This document shows positions 24,299 through 33,130 of a stretch of 64,000 nt of DNA, piece by piece. Origin of the DNA: Pseudomonadota bacterium. Lineage in GTDB: Bacteria; Pseudomonadota; Gammaproteobacteria; Steroidobacterales; Steroidobacteraceae. Under the pieces are notes generated by a model, which searched no databases, had not been told where the DNA came from, and saw nothing but the letters and a program-made list of their open reading frames with translations. The DNA lies in NCBI GenBank assembly GCA_023457495.1, contig JAEWLQ010000023.1, positions 14,770 through 78,769 on the forward strand, written 5' to 3'. Made by a program: the position numbers and the translations under genes. The first letter of the stretch is position 1. Every line of letters starts with the position of its first letter.

Positions 24299-25326
24299 CG
24301 ATCGTTTTCGTATTGGTCGCGGGGACTCTGGCCGCGGGCGCCGCCGCGCTGCTCGTACTTCCACTGCTGCGTGCCCGCGGCGATGCCCGGCCCGCATCCA
24401 TGGTCGCGGCGGGCGTCACGATGTTCGTATTGCTGGTGGGCGGCGCCGGCGCGTACGCGCTGTGGAGCAACTTCACCTGGGTCGATGAACCCGTGATGGC
24501 GGAAACGCCCGCGGCGATGACCGCGAAGCTCGCGAAGCGCATGGCGAAGGATCCCGACAATCTCGAGGGCTGGCTCATGCTCGGCCGCTCGTATACGACG
24601 CTCGAACAATTTCCGCTGGCTGCGCGCGCGTTCCAGCGCGCCGACCGGCTCGCCGAGGGCCAGAACGCGGAGGCCGTGGTGGGTCTGGGTGAGGCGCTCA
24701 TCGCGCAGGATCCCGAGAATCTGAGCGGCGCGGCGGGGCATCTCTTCGAACGCGCGCTCGCGATCGAGCCGCAGAACGGCCGGGCGTTGTTCTACAGCGC
24801 GTTCGCGGCGCTGTCGCGCGGCGATCTCGCGCCGGCCCGGGAGCGCTTCACGCGCATGCTCGCGCTCGATCCGCCGCCGGAAGTGCGCGCCATCATCGAG
24901 AAGCGCATCTCCGACATCGATGGCGCATTGAACGCCGCCGCACGGCCGGCCGCGGCCACGGAAGTGAACGAGGACGCGAACAAGAAGGCGACCATTTCGG
25001 TGCGCGTCTCCCTGGCGCCGGCGCTGGCGAGCAAGGTGAGCCCCAACGCACCGTTGTTCGTCGCCGCGCGCGATCCGAAACAACCCGGGCCGCCTTTCGC
25101 CGTGAAGCGCCTCGCCGCGTCCTTCCCGGTGGACGTGGAGCTCACCGCCGCGGATGCGATGCTCGATTCGCGTCGCATCGCCTCCGGCCAGCAGCTCGAG
25201 GTCGTCGCACGCGTCGCGCTCGGTGGCTCGCCAACCGCGAGCAGCGGCGACCCCTTCGGACAAGTTAGTTATCATGTGGGCAAGGACGGGCGACTCGACA
25301 TCGTCATCGATCGACTGTCTCCGTGA
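24295..25326 (+). CDS. ccmI: Cytochrome c biogenesis TPR protein CcmI
   Basis: A 343-residue apocytochrome chaperone. Two membrane segments (about 3-25 and 38-58) enclose a short cytoplasmic loop; the periplasmic part has TPR repeats ('NLEGWLMLGRSYTTLEQFPLAARAFQRA' region and 'AGHLFERALAIEPQNGRALFYSAFAAL') and a C-terminal beta-rich domain ('ATISVRVSLAPALASKV'). Closes the ccm operon, overlapping ccmH by 4 bases. The first part resembles CcmI of gammaproteobacteria in size and order. Confidence 0.93.
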   Translation: MTIVFVLVAGTLAAGAAALLVLPLLRARGDARPASMVAAGVTMFVLLVGGAGAYALWSNFTWVDEPVMAETPAAMTAKLAKRMAKDPDNLEGWLMLGRSYTTLEQFPLAARAFQRADRLAEGQNAEAVVGLGEALIAQDPENLSGAAGHLFERALAIEPQNGRALFYSAFAALSRGDLAPARERFTRMLALDPPPEVRAIIEKRISDIDGALNAAARPAAATEVNEDANKKATISVRVSLAPALASKVSPNAPLFVAARDPKQPGPPFAVKRLAASFPVDVELTAADAMLDSRRIASGQQLEVVARVALGGSPTASSGDPFGQVSYHVGKDGRLDIVIDRLSP

Positions 25327-25364
25327 ACTGAACCTGGCGAATTACCGCCAAGAGGCGCCGCCCC

Positions 25365-26255
25365 ATGAAGGCCAAGCATTCGCTCGAATTCGCGCGCGCG
25401 CCCGCCGCCTGGTCGATGTATCCGAAGATCATGACGGCGCGCAAACCGGCGCACGTTCCGGAGGGCGGCGAAGTGCCGCGCATCGAAGCGCGGCTGGCCA
25501 AGGTCAACGTCGATCGCAAGCACCTGGCGGCCTACTCGAACGTGTGCGGAGCGGCGCCCGGCGCGACGCTGCCGATCGCCTATCCACACGTGCTCGCGAT
25601 GCCACTGCACCTCGCGATGCTGGGCGCCGAGGCGTTCCCGGTGAAGGTCTTCGGCCTGGTGCATGTCCACAACCGCATCGCGATGCGTCAGCCGCTGTCG
25701 GCGGACGAGCCGGCCGAGATCCGCGCCTGGATCGAGGGCCACCGCGAGACCGAGCGCGGCCAGGAATTCGAGCTTCATACCGAGTACGTCGTGGCGGGCG
25801 AACCGCTATGGGACGAAACCTGCACGTTTCTCGCGCGCCGCCGGGCGAGCGGCGCATCGAAGGCGCCGTCGGAACCGCGTAGCAGCGAGGGCGCGCCCGA
25901 TGCCGTGGCCGTCAAGTCCACCAGCTTTCGCGCGCCGGCCGGGCTGGGCCGCCGATACGGCTTCATCTCCGGTGACGTGAACCCGATCCACATGAGCGAT
26001 CTGACCGCGCGCGCGTTCGGCTTTCCGCACGCCATCGCGCACGGCATGTGGTCGCTGGGTCGTCTCGCCTCGGACTTCGAGGCGGGGCAGATCGATGGCG
26101 GCTGCGAGCTCACCGTGAACTTCAAGCTGCCTATCTACATGCCGGCGTGGGTCATGCTGCAACGCTGGCCGATCGAGAACGGCACGGGCTTCGCATTACG
26201 CGACGCGCAGGGCGAGAAGCCGCATCTGACCGGAACGCTGAAGTCGCTGCGGTGA
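25365..26255 (+). CDS. MaoC-like hotdog dehydratase
   Basis: A 296-residue protein of double-hotdog build. The C-terminal half has the hydratase-2 motif 'YGFISGDVNPIHMSDLTA' followed by 'AIAHGMWSLG', giving the catalytic Asp and His pair; the N-terminal half ('VCGAAPGATLPIAYPHVLAM') is the degenerate hotdog seen in FAS1-like dehydratases. It probably hydrates an enoyl-CoA or enoyl-thioester. The stop overlaps the next gene by GTGA, so it is coupled to two transporter genes. Substrate not known. Confidence 0.82.
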   Translation: MKAKHSLEFARAPAAWSMYPKIMTARKPAHVPEGGEVPRIEARLAKVNVDRKHLAAYSNVCGAAPGATLPIAYPHVLAMPLHLAMLGAEAFPVKVFGLVHVHNRIAMRQPLSADEPAEIRAWIEGHRETERGQEFELHTEYVVAGEPLWDETCTFLARRRASGASKAPSEPRSSEGAPDAVAVKSTSFRAPAGLGRRYGFISGDVNPIHMSDLTARAFGFPHAIAHGMWSLGRLASDFEAGQIDGGCELTVNFKLPIYMPAWVMLQRWPIENGTGFALRDAQGEKPHLTGTLKSLR

Positions 26256-27523
26256 GTCCGGCGGCCGCGACAGCCCAGCCGCTCCGGGCGGAGCGGCTTG
26301 CCTTGCTCGCGGCGGCCGCGGGCTATTTCTGCCTGCTGTGCGGCTACTACATGCTGCGTCCGCTGCGCGAGGCGCTCGCGCTCGAGGTGGGCGTCGAATA
26401 CAACCGCTGGCTGTTCACCGCGGTGCTCGTGGTCAGCGCGTTGCTGCTGCCGGCTTACTGGTGGATCGTGCGGCGCACGCCGCGCGGGCGGCTCCTGTGG
26501 TACACGGGCAGCGTTTTCGCGCTGGTGTTCCTGGCGCTGGCATTCGGACTGCACGCACGTCCGCGCGATCCCACGCTGGCGTTCCTGTACTTCGTCGCGC
26601 TGACCTCGGGCAACCTGTTCATCATCTCGGTGTTCTGGAGCGCGATGGCGGATGCGTGGCGGCCGGATCTCGCCAAGCGTTTCTTCGGCTACGTGGCCGC
26701 CGGCGGCAGTCTCGGCGCGCTGCTCGGACCCAATCTCGTGTCCCTGTCGATCCACGAAGTCGGTCCCACACCGCTCATCGTGATCGCGTGTGTATTCATC
26801 TTCTGCACGGGCGGACTCGTGTCGCTCGCGCGGCGCACGTTGCAGCGCGCGCCGGGCGGCGAACGCGTTCCGGACGGCGCGATCCCGGTCGGCGGCCGCG
26901 CCGTGGACGATCTGGCGCGGCTGGCCCGCACGCCCTATCTGCTCGGCATCGCGGGACTGATCATCGCCGGTCAGATGATCGGCGCGTTCATGTACAACGA
27001 GCAGGGCGAATACGTGTCGGCACATTACAGCGAGCTCGCCGACCGTGCCGCGCTGTTCGCCCGCATGGAATTCTTCGTGAACGTTCTGGCGCTGGTGTTC
27101 CAGGCCGGCGTCGTGGGCTGGCTCACACGGCGCGGCAGCGTGGGCCTGAGTCTGTCCGCGATGCCGGTACTGATCGGCGCGAGCTTCATCGTGCTCGCGC
27201 TGTTTCCGCTCGGAGGCGTGTTGCTGGTGACGCAGGTGATCCGGCGCGCCGCGGACTACGGTCTCGGCAAGCCACCCCGCGAGATGTTGTTCACCGTCTT
27301 GCCGGCCGAGAGCAAGTTCAAGAGCAAGAGTCTCATCGACACCGTGTTGCAGCGGGGCGCGGATACGGTGGGGCAGTGGGTGTACGTGTTGATCGCCGCG
27401 CTGCCGCTCGCCGGCGTGGCCTGGTTATGCGCGGGACTGTGCGTCGGGTTGCTGGGCGCAACCCATCGACTCGGCAAGTCGTTCGATTCACGGAACGAGG
27501 GCGGCGCCGGGGCTCGCACGTGA
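26252..27523 (+). CDS. MFS transporter, ATP:ADP antiporter-like (COG3202-type)
   Basis: An integral membrane protein of about 423 residues with 11-12 hydrophobic segments. The first segment reads 'YFCLLCGYYMLRPLREALA', a pattern I associate with bacterial MFS proteins annotated as NTP/NDP exchange (ATP:ADP antiporter) relatives, and 'KSLIDTVLQRGADTVGQWVY' near the C-terminus is also seen there. The GTG at 26252 shares bases with the previous stop; the open frame upstream lies inside the dehydratase gene. Actual substrate unknown; real nucleotide exchange is unlikely in a free-living bacterium. Confidence 0.7.
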   Translation: MSPAAATAQPLRAERLALLAAAAGYFCLLCGYYMLRPLREALALEVGVEYNRWLFTAVLVVSALLLPAYWWIVRRTPRGRLLWYTGSVFALVFLALAFGLHARPRDPTLAFLYFVALTSGNLFIISVFWSAMADAWRPDLAKRFFGYVAAGGSLGALLGPNLVSLSIHEVGPTPLIVIACVFIFCTGGLVSLARRTLQRAPGGERVPDGAIPVGGRAVDDLARLARTPYLLGIAGLIIAGQMIGAFMYNEQGEYVSAHYSELADRAALFARMEFFVNVLALVFQAGVVGWLTRRGSVGLSLSAMPVLIGASFIVLALFPLGGVLLVTQVIRRAADYGLGKPPREMLFTVLPAESKFKSKSLIDTVLQRGADTVGQWVYVLIAALPLAGVAWLCAGLCVGLLGATHRLGKSFDSRNEGGAGART

Positions 27524-28938
27524 ACCTGTCCTCGATGCCGGCGCAGCGTCTCGACGCCGCCGGCAAACCGCATGTCGACCTGCGCGCCATCCTCAGGCTG
27601 GCCGCGCCGCTCATGGCGACGAACGCCGTCCAGGCGCTGCTCAATCTCACCGACCTGTGGTTCATCGGTCGCCTCTCGACCGACGCGTTGGCGGCGATGA
27701 GCGCCATCTACTGGATCGTCAGCTGCATCATCCTGCTGCTCGGTGGCGTTGGACTTGCGGTGCAGACCTTCGTGGCGCAAGCCTACGGCAGCCGCCGCAA
27801 GGCGCGCGCCTCGCGGGCGCTCTGGAACGCCTTGTGGGCATCACTCGCGATGGCGCCGCTGTTCCTGGCGCTCGCGACGGCGGGACCGTGGATCATCCGG
27901 CCATTCCACCTGGATCCGCACATCGAGGCATTGGCGCTGGAATTCTGGGGACCGCGCATGGGCGGCGCGTTCATCGGCTCGATGGCCTGGGCGGCCATGG
28001 GCTTCTTCAACGGCATCTCCGCGGTGCGCTTCACGATGGCGGTGGTGATCACGACCACGGTGTCGAATGCGATCGCCAACCAGATCCTGATGTTCGAAGT
28101 CGGCATGGGCATGAGCGGCGCGGCGTGGGGCACGAACGTGGCGCAGCTCGCGGGGCTGTTGCTCGCGCTGGCATTCTTCCTGCGCGGGCGCGTCGCGCGT
28201 GAGTATCGCTCGGCCATCATGTGGCGGCCCCGGCTGTCGGTGATCCGCGCGCAGCTCGTGGTGGGCCTGCCCATCGGCATCATGTATGGCGCGGACGTGC
28301 TCGGGCTGGCGCTGTCGCAGATGATGATCGCGCAGACCGGCGCCGTCGGCGCCGCCGCCACGCAGATCGTGATGGCGTTGACCTCGATGGCCTACATGCC
28401 GACGATCGGCATCGCGCTCGCGGGCACGACGCTGGTCGGCCAGTCGATCGGCGCGGGCAGCCGCGAGTGGGCCAACCGCATGGGCAACGTAATCGTGATG
28501 CTGTGCGTCGGCCTCATGGCCTGCATCGCCGTGGCTTTACTCGTGTGCGGTCCGTGGGTGCTGCCTGTCTTCCTCGGCGCCGAGGACGCCAATGCCGATG
28601 AAGTGGTCGCGCTCGGCCTCGTGCTGCTGTGGCCGGCCGCCGCGTACCAGGTCTTCGACGGCCTCTACTGCGGCGCGGGATTCTGCCTGCGCGGCGCCGG
28701 TGACACGCGCGTACCCGCGGCAGTGGCGCTGATTTTGTCGTGGTTCTTCTTCGTACCACTCGCGCACACGCTGATATTCGCGCCGGGACAAGGCTGGGTA
28801 GATGGACTGCCGCAATTCGGCCTCGGCGCCCGGGGCGGCTGGCTGGCGCTCATGAGTTACGTCATCTTGTTAGGGCTGGTGATGTTCTGTCGCTGGAAGC
28901 AGGGCGCCTGGCGGCGCTTCAAGCTGGCGGACGCCTGA
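27520..28938 (+). CDS. MATE family efflux transporter
   Basis: A 472-residue protein with 12 membrane segments in two MatE halves: 'LRLAAPLMATNAVQALLNLTDLWFIGRLS' (first half, split by its helix turn) and 'VVGLPIGIMYGADVLGLALSQMMIA' (second half). Na+- or H+-driven export of cationic or aromatic compounds is typical. Start is GTG 27520, overlapping the previous stop (GTGA); the upstream open frame is shadow. The third gene of a coupled unit with the dehydratase and the MFS protein. Followed by 52 bp to the next gene, containing that gene's likely promoter. Confidence 0.9.
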   Translation: MNLSSMPAQRLDAAGKPHVDLRAILRLAAPLMATNAVQALLNLTDLWFIGRLSTDALAAMSAIYWIVSCIILLLGGVGLAVQTFVAQAYGSRRKARASRALWNALWASLAMAPLFLALATAGPWIIRPFHLDPHIEALALEFWGPRMGGAFIGSMAWAAMGFFNGISAVRFTMAVVITTTVSNAIANQILMFEVGMGMSGAAWGTNVAQLAGLLLALAFFLRGRVAREYRSAIMWRPRLSVIRAQLVVGLPIGIMYGADVLGLALSQMMIAQTGAVGAAATQIVMALTSMAYMPTIGIALAGTTLVGQSIGAGSREWANRMGNVIVMLCVGLMACIAVALLVCGPWVLPVFLGAEDANADEVVALGLVLLWPAAAYQVFDGLYCGAGFCLRGAGDTRVPAAVALILSWFFFVPLAHTLIFAPGQGWVDGLPQFGLGARGGWLALMSYVILLGLVMFCRWKQGAWRRFKLADA

Positions 28939-28978
28939 TCAGGGTCTCGCCTGATCGACCTGCGCCCGAAAGCGTGCC

Positions 28979-28984
28979 TATGAT
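28979..28984 (+). promoter_or_regulatory. Candidate -10 box of the FadJ-like gene (leaderless start)
   Basis: TATGAT ends 6 bases before the ATG at 28991. A TCGACC at 28955-28960, 18 bases upstream, matches TTGACA at four positions. No Shine-Dalgarno sequence is present. Confidence 0.45.
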
Positions 28985-28990
28985 CGGGCC

Positions 28991-31132
28991 ATGACCGTGG
29001 TCCGCTACAAAGTCGACAAGGGCGTCGCCTGGCTGGCGATGAACAATCCACCGCTCAACGCGCTCTCGCATGCGCTGCGCGCCGGCATCGTCACAGCCCT
29101 GGACAAGGCGCTCGCCGCGAAGGACGTGCGCGCGATCGTGCTGATCGGCAGCGAGCGCGCCTTCTCGAGTGGCGCCGACATCAAGGAATTCGCGGGCGGC
29201 GAGTTCTACGCCGAGCCCTTCCTGCCGACCGTGGTCGACATCATGGAAGCCGCCCACAAACCGGTGATCGCGGCGATCAGCGGCGCCTGCATGGGTGGCG
29301 GACTCGAACTTGCGCTCGGCTGTCATTACCGCGTCGCGCTCGCGGACGCAAAGATCGCGTTCCCCGAGGTGAAGCTAGGCCTCATCCCTGGCGCGCAAGG
29401 TACACAGCGATTCCCACGCCTCGTGGGCCTCGAAGCCGCGGTCAACATGATCGTGTCCGGCGCGACGGCACCCGCGGCCGCTTTCAAGGGCACGGCGCTG
29501 TTCGATGTCATCGCGACGGAGAAGCTGGACGCCGCCGCGCGCGATTTCGCAGCCACGCTGATCAAGGAAGGCAAGCCGATTCGCCGGGTCCGCGACCTCG
29601 AGGTGAAACATCCGCAGGCCGAAGCATTCCTGCAGTTCGCCAGGACCAGCGTCAGCGCCGTGGCGCGTGGACTGGCCGCGCCGCTGCGGGCGCTGGACGC
29701 GGTCGGCGCCGCGACCACGCAGAAGTTCGACGCCGGCCTCGCGACGGAGCGGAAGATCTTCGGCGAGCTCATGGTCAGCGAGGAATCGCAGGCGCTGCGG
29801 CATGCCTTTTTCGCCGAACGCGCGGCTTCGAAGGTCTCCGGCCTTGGCGACAAGACGCCGCAACGCAAGATCGCGAAGGTCGCAGTCGTGGGCGCGGGCA
29901 CGATGGGCGGCGGCATCGCGGTGACGTTCGCGAACGCGGGGATTCCCGTCACGCTGCTGGAGGCGAAGCAGGAAGCCCTCGACCGCGGCATCGCCGGCAT
30001 CCGCAAGCAATTCGAAAGCGCCGTGCAGAAGGGCAAGCTCAAGCCGGACGAGGCGGCGAAACGGGGTGCGTTGATCACGCCCTCGCTCGACTACGCGGCC
30101 GCGAGTGACGCGGATCTCGTCGTCGAAGCCGTGTTCGAAGATCTCGACGTCAAGAAGGGCGTGTTCCGCGCGCTCGACGCGACGATGAAGCGCGGCGCCA
30201 TTCTCGCCACGAACACCTCGACGCTCGACGTCGATCGCATCGCGGCGTTCACGAAACGTCCCGGCGATGTGCTCGGCTTGCACTTCTTCAGTCCGGCGAA
30301 CGTCATGCGGTTGCTCGAAGTCGTTCGGGCGAAGAAGACGAAACCCGACGTGCTCGCGACCGCGATGGCGCTGGCGCGCCGAATCGGCAAGACAGCCGTG
30401 GTCGCGGGCGTGTGCGATGGCTTCATCGGCAATCGCATGATCAACGCGTATTTCAAGCAGTCACTGCTCATGCTCGAGGAAGGCGCCTCGCCACGGCAGA
30501 TCGACGGCGCGATCGAGAAGTTCGGCTTCGCGATGGGCCCGTTCCGCATGTCGGACCTCGCGGGCAACGATATCGCCTGGCACATCCGCAAACGCCAGTA
30601 CGCGGAGAACCCACGCCAACGTCCCATGCGAATCGCCGACCGCCTCTGCGAGCTCGGCCGCTTCGGCCAGAAATCCGGCGTCGGCTGGTATCGCTACGAG
30701 CCCGGCAAACGCGATGCGTTGAGCGATCCCGTGGTCGACAAGATCATCGAAGAAGAGCGCAAGGCACTGCACATCGCCGTACGTCGCCTGGATGACGCGG
30801 AGATCGTCGATCGGCTCGTGCTCGCGCTCGTCAACGAAGGTGCGCGTGTGCTCGAGGACGGAATCGCGCAGCGCGCGTCGGACATCGACATCGTCTATCT
30901 CACCGGCTACGGCTTTCCGGTGCAGCGCGGTGGCCCGATGTTCTACGCGAGCCGACGCGGCCTCGGCGGCGTCGAGCGCCGCATGCGGCAGTTCGCGTCG
31001 AATCCGCACGCCGAGCCCGCGTTCTGGAAGCCCGCGAAGCTGATCACCCAGCTTGCCAAGGCCGGCAAGACATTCGACGACTTCGATGCGAAGCAGGGGA
31101 CTCGCGCCGGAAGGAGAAAGGCCCGTGCTTGA
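28991..31132 (+). CDS. Bifunctional enoyl-CoA hydratase/3-hydroxyacyl-CoA dehydrogenase (PBE-like)
   Basis: Two consecutive beta-oxidation steps in one 713-residue chain. The N-terminal crotonase part has 'SSGADIKEF' and the oxyanion/Glu motif 'GACMGGGLELALGCHYRV' with the second Glu in 'FPEVKLGLIPGAQGTQR'. The dehydrogenase Rossmann fold starts near residue 298 ('VAVVGAGTMGGGIAVTFANAG'), with 'TSTLDVDRIA' and the catalytic 'LGLHFFSPANVMRLLEVV'; two C-terminal helical domains follow. The HFFSPA signature and layout are those of peroxisomal-type bifunctional enzymes. It overlaps the thiolase gene by 8 bp and together they complete a beta-oxidation turn. Confidence 0.92.
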   Translation: MTVVRYKVDKGVAWLAMNNPPLNALSHALRAGIVTALDKALAAKDVRAIVLIGSERAFSSGADIKEFAGGEFYAEPFLPTVVDIMEAAHKPVIAAISGACMGGGLELALGCHYRVALADAKIAFPEVKLGLIPGAQGTQRFPRLVGLEAAVNMIVSGATAPAAAFKGTALFDVIATEKLDAAARDFAATLIKEGKPIRRVRDLEVKHPQAEAFLQFARTSVSAVARGLAAPLRALDAVGAATTQKFDAGLATERKIFGELMVSEESQALRHAFFAERAASKVSGLGDKTPQRKIAKVAVVGAGTMGGGIAVTFANAGIPVTLLEAKQEALDRGIAGIRKQFESAVQKGKLKPDEAAKRGALITPSLDYAAASDADLVVEAVFEDLDVKKGVFRALDATMKRGAILATNTSTLDVDRIAAFTKRPGDVLGLHFFSPANVMRLLEVVRAKKTKPDVLATAMALARRIGKTAVVAGVCDGFIGNRMINAYFKQSLLMLEEGASPRQIDGAIEKFGFAMGPFRMSDLAGNDIAWHIRKRQYAENPRQRPMRIADRLCELGRFGQKSGVGWYRYEPGKRDALSDPVVDKIIEEERKALHIAVRRLDDAEIVDRLVLALVNEGARVLEDGIAQRASDIDIVYLTGYGFPVQRGGPMFYASRRGLGGVERRMRQFASNPHAEPAFWKPAKLITQLAKAGKTFDDFDAKQGTRAGRRKARA

Positions 31133-32315
31133 CGCCGTCATCGTTTCCACCGCGCGCACCGCGCTCGCCAAGTCATGGCGCGGCGCGTTCAATCTCACCC
31201 ATGGCGCCACGCTTGGCGGTCACGTGGTCCGCGCCGCCATCGAGCGCGCGGGCATCGACCCCGCGACGGTCGAGGACGTGCTCATGGGTTGCGCGAATCC
31301 GGAAGGCGCGACCGGCTTCAACATCGCGCGGCAGATCGCGTTGCGCGCGGGCTGTCCGGTGTCGACCGCCGGCATGACGGTGAACCGCTTCTGTTCGTCG
31401 GGCCTGCAGACCATCGCGCTCGCGGCGCAACGCATCATGACGGGCGAGGGCGAGGTTTACGTCGCGGGTGGCGTGGAGTCGATCTCGTGTGTGCAGAACG
31501 ATCGCATGAACACCTTCATGGCGAAGGAGGCGTGGCTCGACGAGAAGATCCCGGGCATCTACTGGACGATGTTGCAGACCGCGGAGAATGTCGCGAGCCG
31601 CTACCAGATTCCACGCGAAGCCCAGGATCGATATGGCGTGCAGAGCCAGCAGCGCGCCGCCGCGGCGCTGGCCGCCGGGCGATTCACCGAGGAAATCGCG
31701 CCCATCGAGGTGGTGGCCGGCGTCGCCGACAAGGATTCGGGCCGGCTCGGCACCCGCACGGTGACCGTGAGCGCCGACGAAGGCATCCGCGCCGACACTA
31801 ACTACGAAGCGGTCTCGCGGATTCGCGCCGCCACGCCGGGCGGCGTCATCGCGGCCGGCAATGCGAGCCAGTTCTCCGATGGTGCGGGCGCCTGCGTCGT
31901 GATGAGTTCGCGGCGCGCGGAACAGCTCGGATTGAAGCCATTGGGAATCTTCCGCGGCTTCGCGGTGGCCGGATGCGAGCCGGACGAAATGGGCATCGGT
32001 CCCGTGTATGCGATTCCGAAGCTGCTCGAGCGCACCGGCAAGTCCATCGCCGACATCGACCTCTGGGAGCTCAACGAGGCCTTCGCGGTGCAGGTGATCT
32101 ACTGTCGTGACAAGCTCGATATCCCGGACGACCGGCTGAACGTGAATGGCGGCGCCATCGCCGTCGGACATCCGTATGGCATGACCGGCGCGCGGCTCGT
32201 GGGGCACGCGCTGATCGAAGGCCGGCGGCGCGGCGCCAGGCTCGCGGTGGTTACCATGTGCATCGGCGGCGGCATGGGCGCCGCGGGGCTGTTCGAGATC
32301 CTGGGAGGCGGTTGA
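31125..32315 (+). CDS. Acetyl-CoA acyltransferase (thiolase)
   Basis: Thiolytic cleavage of 3-ketoacyl-CoA, last step of beta-oxidation. The 396-residue protein has the three thiolase signatures: nucleophile C90 in 'VNRFCSSGLQTIA', 'NGGAIAVGHPYGMTGAR' with the His, and the C-terminal Cys in 'VTMCIGGGMGAAG'. The start is GTG 31125, with AAGGAGAAAG placed 5-8 bases before it; the start overlaps the preceding gene by 8 bp. Biosynthetic thiolases share these motifs, but the neighbour indicates a degradative role. Confidence 0.94.
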   Translation: MLDAVIVSTARTALAKSWRGAFNLTHGATLGGHVVRAAIERAGIDPATVEDVLMGCANPEGATGFNIARQIALRAGCPVSTAGMTVNRFCSSGLQTIALAAQRIMTGEGEVYVAGGVESISCVQNDRMNTFMAKEAWLDEKIPGIYWTMLQTAENVASRYQIPREAQDRYGVQSQQRAAAALAAGRFTEEIAPIEVVAGVADKDSGRLGTRTVTVSADEGIRADTNYEAVSRIRAATPGGVIAAGNASQFSDGAGACVVMSSRRAEQLGLKPLGIFRGFAVAGCEPDEMGIGPVYAIPKLLERTGKSIADIDLWELNEAFAVQVIYCRDKLDIPDDRLNVNGGAIAVGHPYGMTGARLVGHALIEGRRRGARLAVVTMCIGGGMGAAGLFEILGGG

Positions 32316-33055
32316 TGCTGAAGAACCTGATCGCACTCATCGTCGCAGTCGCGCTCGGCGCAGTCGGCTATTCGTTCTGGGTACGCAAGGACGCCGAGGA
32401 AAGCCCGATCATCGTGATGGTCAACCAGATGCGCACGCGCGCCATCATCGAGCACGAGCGCAATGTGACCGTCTGGTATCGCGCCTGCCCGGAGGTCACG
32501 GGCGTCAATCCGAAAGTGATGGTCATCTGGCCCGCCAAGCTCAACTTCGAGCTCGACCTGGCGGAAACCAGACTCTCGCTCGGCGCGGATGGCATCCTGC
32601 GGGCGAGCACCCCGCCGATCCGCATGGACGATCCGTCGGTTCCCTCGGACATCGGTGAATACCTCGCGCAAACCTCCTTCTGGTCGCTCGAGAGTGAACA
32701 GGCCATCGTCATGCGCGAGATGCAGAAGGTGACTCCGCTGGCGCGTCACCTGACCGGATTTTTCCTGCGCAGCGACGCAGGTTTGAAGGAACACTTCAAG
32801 GAAGAACTCGAAGCCTATCTGCGGGGCATCGCGGGCGCGCTGCAGGTTCCGATCAAGGGCATCGAGATCGACATTCCGACGGTCGACGTGAAGATTCCGC
32901 CGCGCCCCGAGATCACGTTGTGCGAAGGCTCGGTTGCCCTGGCCAACGGGATGCCCTTCGCGCGTCGCCAGGCCGATGGGTTCGTGATCGGTGTCTATCC
33001 AAAGCAGGCTCCAGCTCCGGCCCCGGCCCCGCAGAAGGTCACGACCACTCAGTAG
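32315..33055 (+). CDS. Membrane-anchored protein of unknown function (DUF4230-like?)
   Basis: I do not recognise this 246-residue protein with certainty. One membrane helix at about residues 3-22 ('LIALIVAVALGAVGYSF') is followed by a soluble domain with 'SPIIVMVNQMRTRAIIEHER', 'VMVIWPAKLNFELDL', 'LRASTPPIRMDD' and an amphipathic stretch around 150-185. The overall plan, a single anchor then a beta-rich domain of about 200 residues, resembles DUF4230 proteins, but this is weak. The tail is Pro/Ala-rich. The start shares its A with the thiolase stop, so it belongs to the beta-oxidation operon. Confidence 0.75.
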   Translation: MLKNLIALIVAVALGAVGYSFWVRKDAEESPIIVMVNQMRTRAIIEHERNVTVWYRACPEVTGVNPKVMVIWPAKLNFELDLAETRLSLGADGILRASTPPIRMDDPSVPSDIGEYLAQTSFWSLESEQAIVMREMQKVTPLARHLTGFFLRSDAGLKEHFKEELEAYLRGIAGALQVPIKGIEIDIPTVDVKIPPRPEITLCEGSVALANGMPFARRQADGFVIGVYPKQAPAPAPAPQKVTTTQ

Positions 33056-33130
33056 TTTCCGTTCCGTGCCGAACGCCCGTCGACTTGTCCGTGGACTATG
33101 ATCTTCGCCCCCACTCACGGAGATCCATCC

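Noticed and set aside
26338..28938. Very long + strand frame (866 codons)
   Set aside because: Only the part from GTG 27520 is MATE sequence; the upstream part is an out-of-frame shadow of the MFS gene.
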